From JADFNO01 sp965369945 (GTDB lineage: Bacteria > Planctomycetota > Phycisphaerae > Phycisphaerales > SM1A02), in the NCBI GenBank assembly GCA_965369945.1, contig CBDUST010000080.1, positions 1-15,228 on the forward strand: a stretch of 15,228 nt of DNA, read 5' to 3'. Every line of letters starts with the position of its first letter. The first letter of the stretch is position 1. A program made the translations under genes and the position numbers. The notes under the pieces were generated by a model. That model had not been told where the DNA came from and did not search any database. It was given only the letters and a program-made list of their open reading frames with translations. Positions 14,628 to 15,228 of this stretch are shown piece by piece.

Positions 14628-14902
14628 GTCTCGGCCCTTTCAGATTCACTGGAACTCGGCCTGACAGAACTGACACTGACAGAATTGGTCCTCAGAGCAT
14701 CGTCATCGCTACTTGTGTCAGGGTCAGTAGTGTCAGTGAGTTTGAAGACGCCAGCGGGAGGGCGTCCACGTCCGCGCTGCCTCGGCACATGCCAGTGGCC
14801 GAGTTCGGATTCCGCCAGCAAGTTCAGTTCCGCCCTCGCATCCTCAGCGGTCTTATGGGATCGAAGGCGCTGCCATTCGCGAACCGTCCTCGGCCAACTC
14901 AA
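14624..14902 (-). CDS. 3' remnant of a larger element protein (winged-helix-like end)
   Basis: The 92 residues begin SWPRTVREWQRLRSHKTAED and continue ARAELNLLAESELGHWH...GRGRPPAGVFKLTD, then a Ser/Thr/Asp-rich tail. The pattern of a helix, T-x-E-D-x-x-x-x-L-x-L-L-A, then G-R-P-x-x-x-F resembles the C-terminal winged helix of phage- or plasmid-type primase/helicase proteins such as DUF3987. That is a guess from form, not a match. The frame opens at TTG 14902 with no ribosome binding site, and an in-frame TAG lies at 14908-14906. Upstream of the TAG the same frame reads plausibly (HKLIADSLPATVDRL) before another TAG. It is therefore more likely the end of a broken gene than a complete one. Its stop overlaps the next gene's ATG. 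Confidence 0.5.
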   Translation of the reverse strand: MSWPRTVREWQRLRSHKTAEDARAELNLLAESELGHWHVPRQRGRGRPPAGVFKLTDTTDPDTSSDDDALRTNSVSVSSVRPSSSESERAET

Positions 14903-15089
14903 CAGCTACAAGCGATCAACCGTCGCTGGCAAGCTGTCCGCGATCAACTTGTGCGTCTATACGAAAACCAATCGCATCACCATTACAGAGACGATACTCA
15001 AGAGGAAACCAAGGTAAGCGCAACCCCAATACTACTCTCGCTCCGATACATCGGGGCGGAGTCTCAATATGGCTCGCTCATGTTGGTGC
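14903..15089. other. non-coding junction between element and dockerin-tailed gene
   Basis: No sustained reading frame is present. On the minus strand, directly after the dockerin gene's stop, CTCCG and CGGAG (15064-15044) could form a weak 5-base stem, not a clear terminator. No repeat of the tRNA 3' end was found here. Confidence 0.35.
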
Positions 15090-15228
15090 TTACGGACACG
15101 GCCCCCAGTTGGCGAGGAGGGCGAGGAGGTCGGGGACGCCGACGGTGCCGTTGCCGTCGAAGTCGGCGGGATGGCCGGGATTTGGTCCCCACGCGGCCAG
15201 CAGCGAGAGGAGATCGGGCACGCCGACG
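15090..15228 (-). CDS. C-terminal end of a dockerin-tailed secreted protein (partial)
   Basis: The minus strand encodes 45 residues to a TAA at 15092-15090. They comprise two dockerin-like units: VGVPDLLSLLAAWG, a GPNPGHPA linker, then DFDGNGTVGVPDLLALLANWG ending in PCP. D-x-D-G-N-G-x-V-G is the calcium-loop pattern of type I dockerin-like repeats. Many planctomycete extracellular or surface proteins end this way; attachment or calcium-dependent folding is assumed but not proven. The rest of the protein lies outside the window, so its enzymatic part is unknown. The two units use different codons, so they are an old duplication. Confidence 0.8.
   Translation of the reverse strand, partial: VGVPDLLSLLAAWGPNPGHPADFDGNGTVGVPDLLALLANWGPCP

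Larger units (their letters stand above)
12436..14902 (-). mobile_element. integrative element remnant at tRNA-Gly
   Basis: A tight minus-strand cassette carries a truncated protein, a hypothetical protein, a broken excisionase-like gene, an XRE-type regulator and a tyrosine integrase abutting a tRNA-Gly 3' end. Together these indicate a tRNA-targeting integrative element. The left boundary is at the tRNA. The right boundary is unclear: no second copy of the tRNA 3' end is visible before the dockerin-tailed gene at 15090. Loss of the upstream part of the first gene suggests deletion at that side. Confidence 0.6.

Noticed and set aside
14445..15017. Plus-strand frame of 190 codons opposite the element genes
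   Set aside because: It is antisense to two genes with ATGA overlap and good starts on the minus strand. Its sequence is Ser/Leu-rich without domain features.

Overview
The window most likely comes from a planctomycete, probably of the Phycisphaerae type. Two sequence features point there: a small membrane protein ending in the CxxCxYDLRG...CPECG zinc ribbon that is widespread in that group (861-1553), and a dockerin-like secreted-protein tail with VGVPDLLxLLAxWG repeats (15090-15228). Short G+C-rich palindromes scattered between genes fit the same picture. The assignment rests on recognised motifs, not on a database search.

Layout. 13-1553 (+): a HEAT-repeat protein and the zinc-ribbon membrane protein. 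1554-1830: a cluster of palindromic repeats. 1831-11688 (-): a housekeeping and regulatory block read leftward, in order ptsI (PTS enzyme I), an RNase E/G, dxr (isoprenoid synthesis), rseP (site-2 protease), an SDR oxidoreductase, and, after a gap, a diguanylate cyclase with a degenerate receiver domain. RNase E/G and dxr overlap by 4 bases, and rseP and the SDR gene are 14 bases apart, so rne-dxr-rseP-SDR is probably one transcript. ptsI has its own putative promoter with a strong inverted repeat beside it.

11689-12330 has no convincing gene. It holds two imperfect copies of a dispersed repeat and a palindromic repeat that shares 35 of 37 bases with the 3' end of the diguanylate cyclase gene. 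At 12331-12482 lie two tRNA-Gly-like cores exactly 80 bases apart. The second is a tRNA-Gly(TCC) with an intact 3' two-thirds, and the last codons of a tyrosine integrase are written on its opposite strand. This is the likely attachment site of an integrative element.

The element runs leftward from about 14902 to 12436: the 3' remnant of a larger protein, a hypothetical protein, a frameshifted excisionase-like gene, an XRE-type regulator and the integrase, with ATGA overlaps and very short spacings. The remnant and the frameshift suggest a decaying element. Beyond it, the window ends in the C-terminus of a dockerin-tailed protein.

The most distinctive points are an IF-2 N-terminal-like domain inside the basic tail of RNase E/G, the integrase/tRNA antisense arrangement with duplicated tRNA-Gly cores, the excisionase that reads through only if one base is removed, and the pseudo-receiver diguanylate cyclase whose best start is ATT behind a strong ribosome binding site. 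I found no CRISPR array, rRNA or recognisable defence system.
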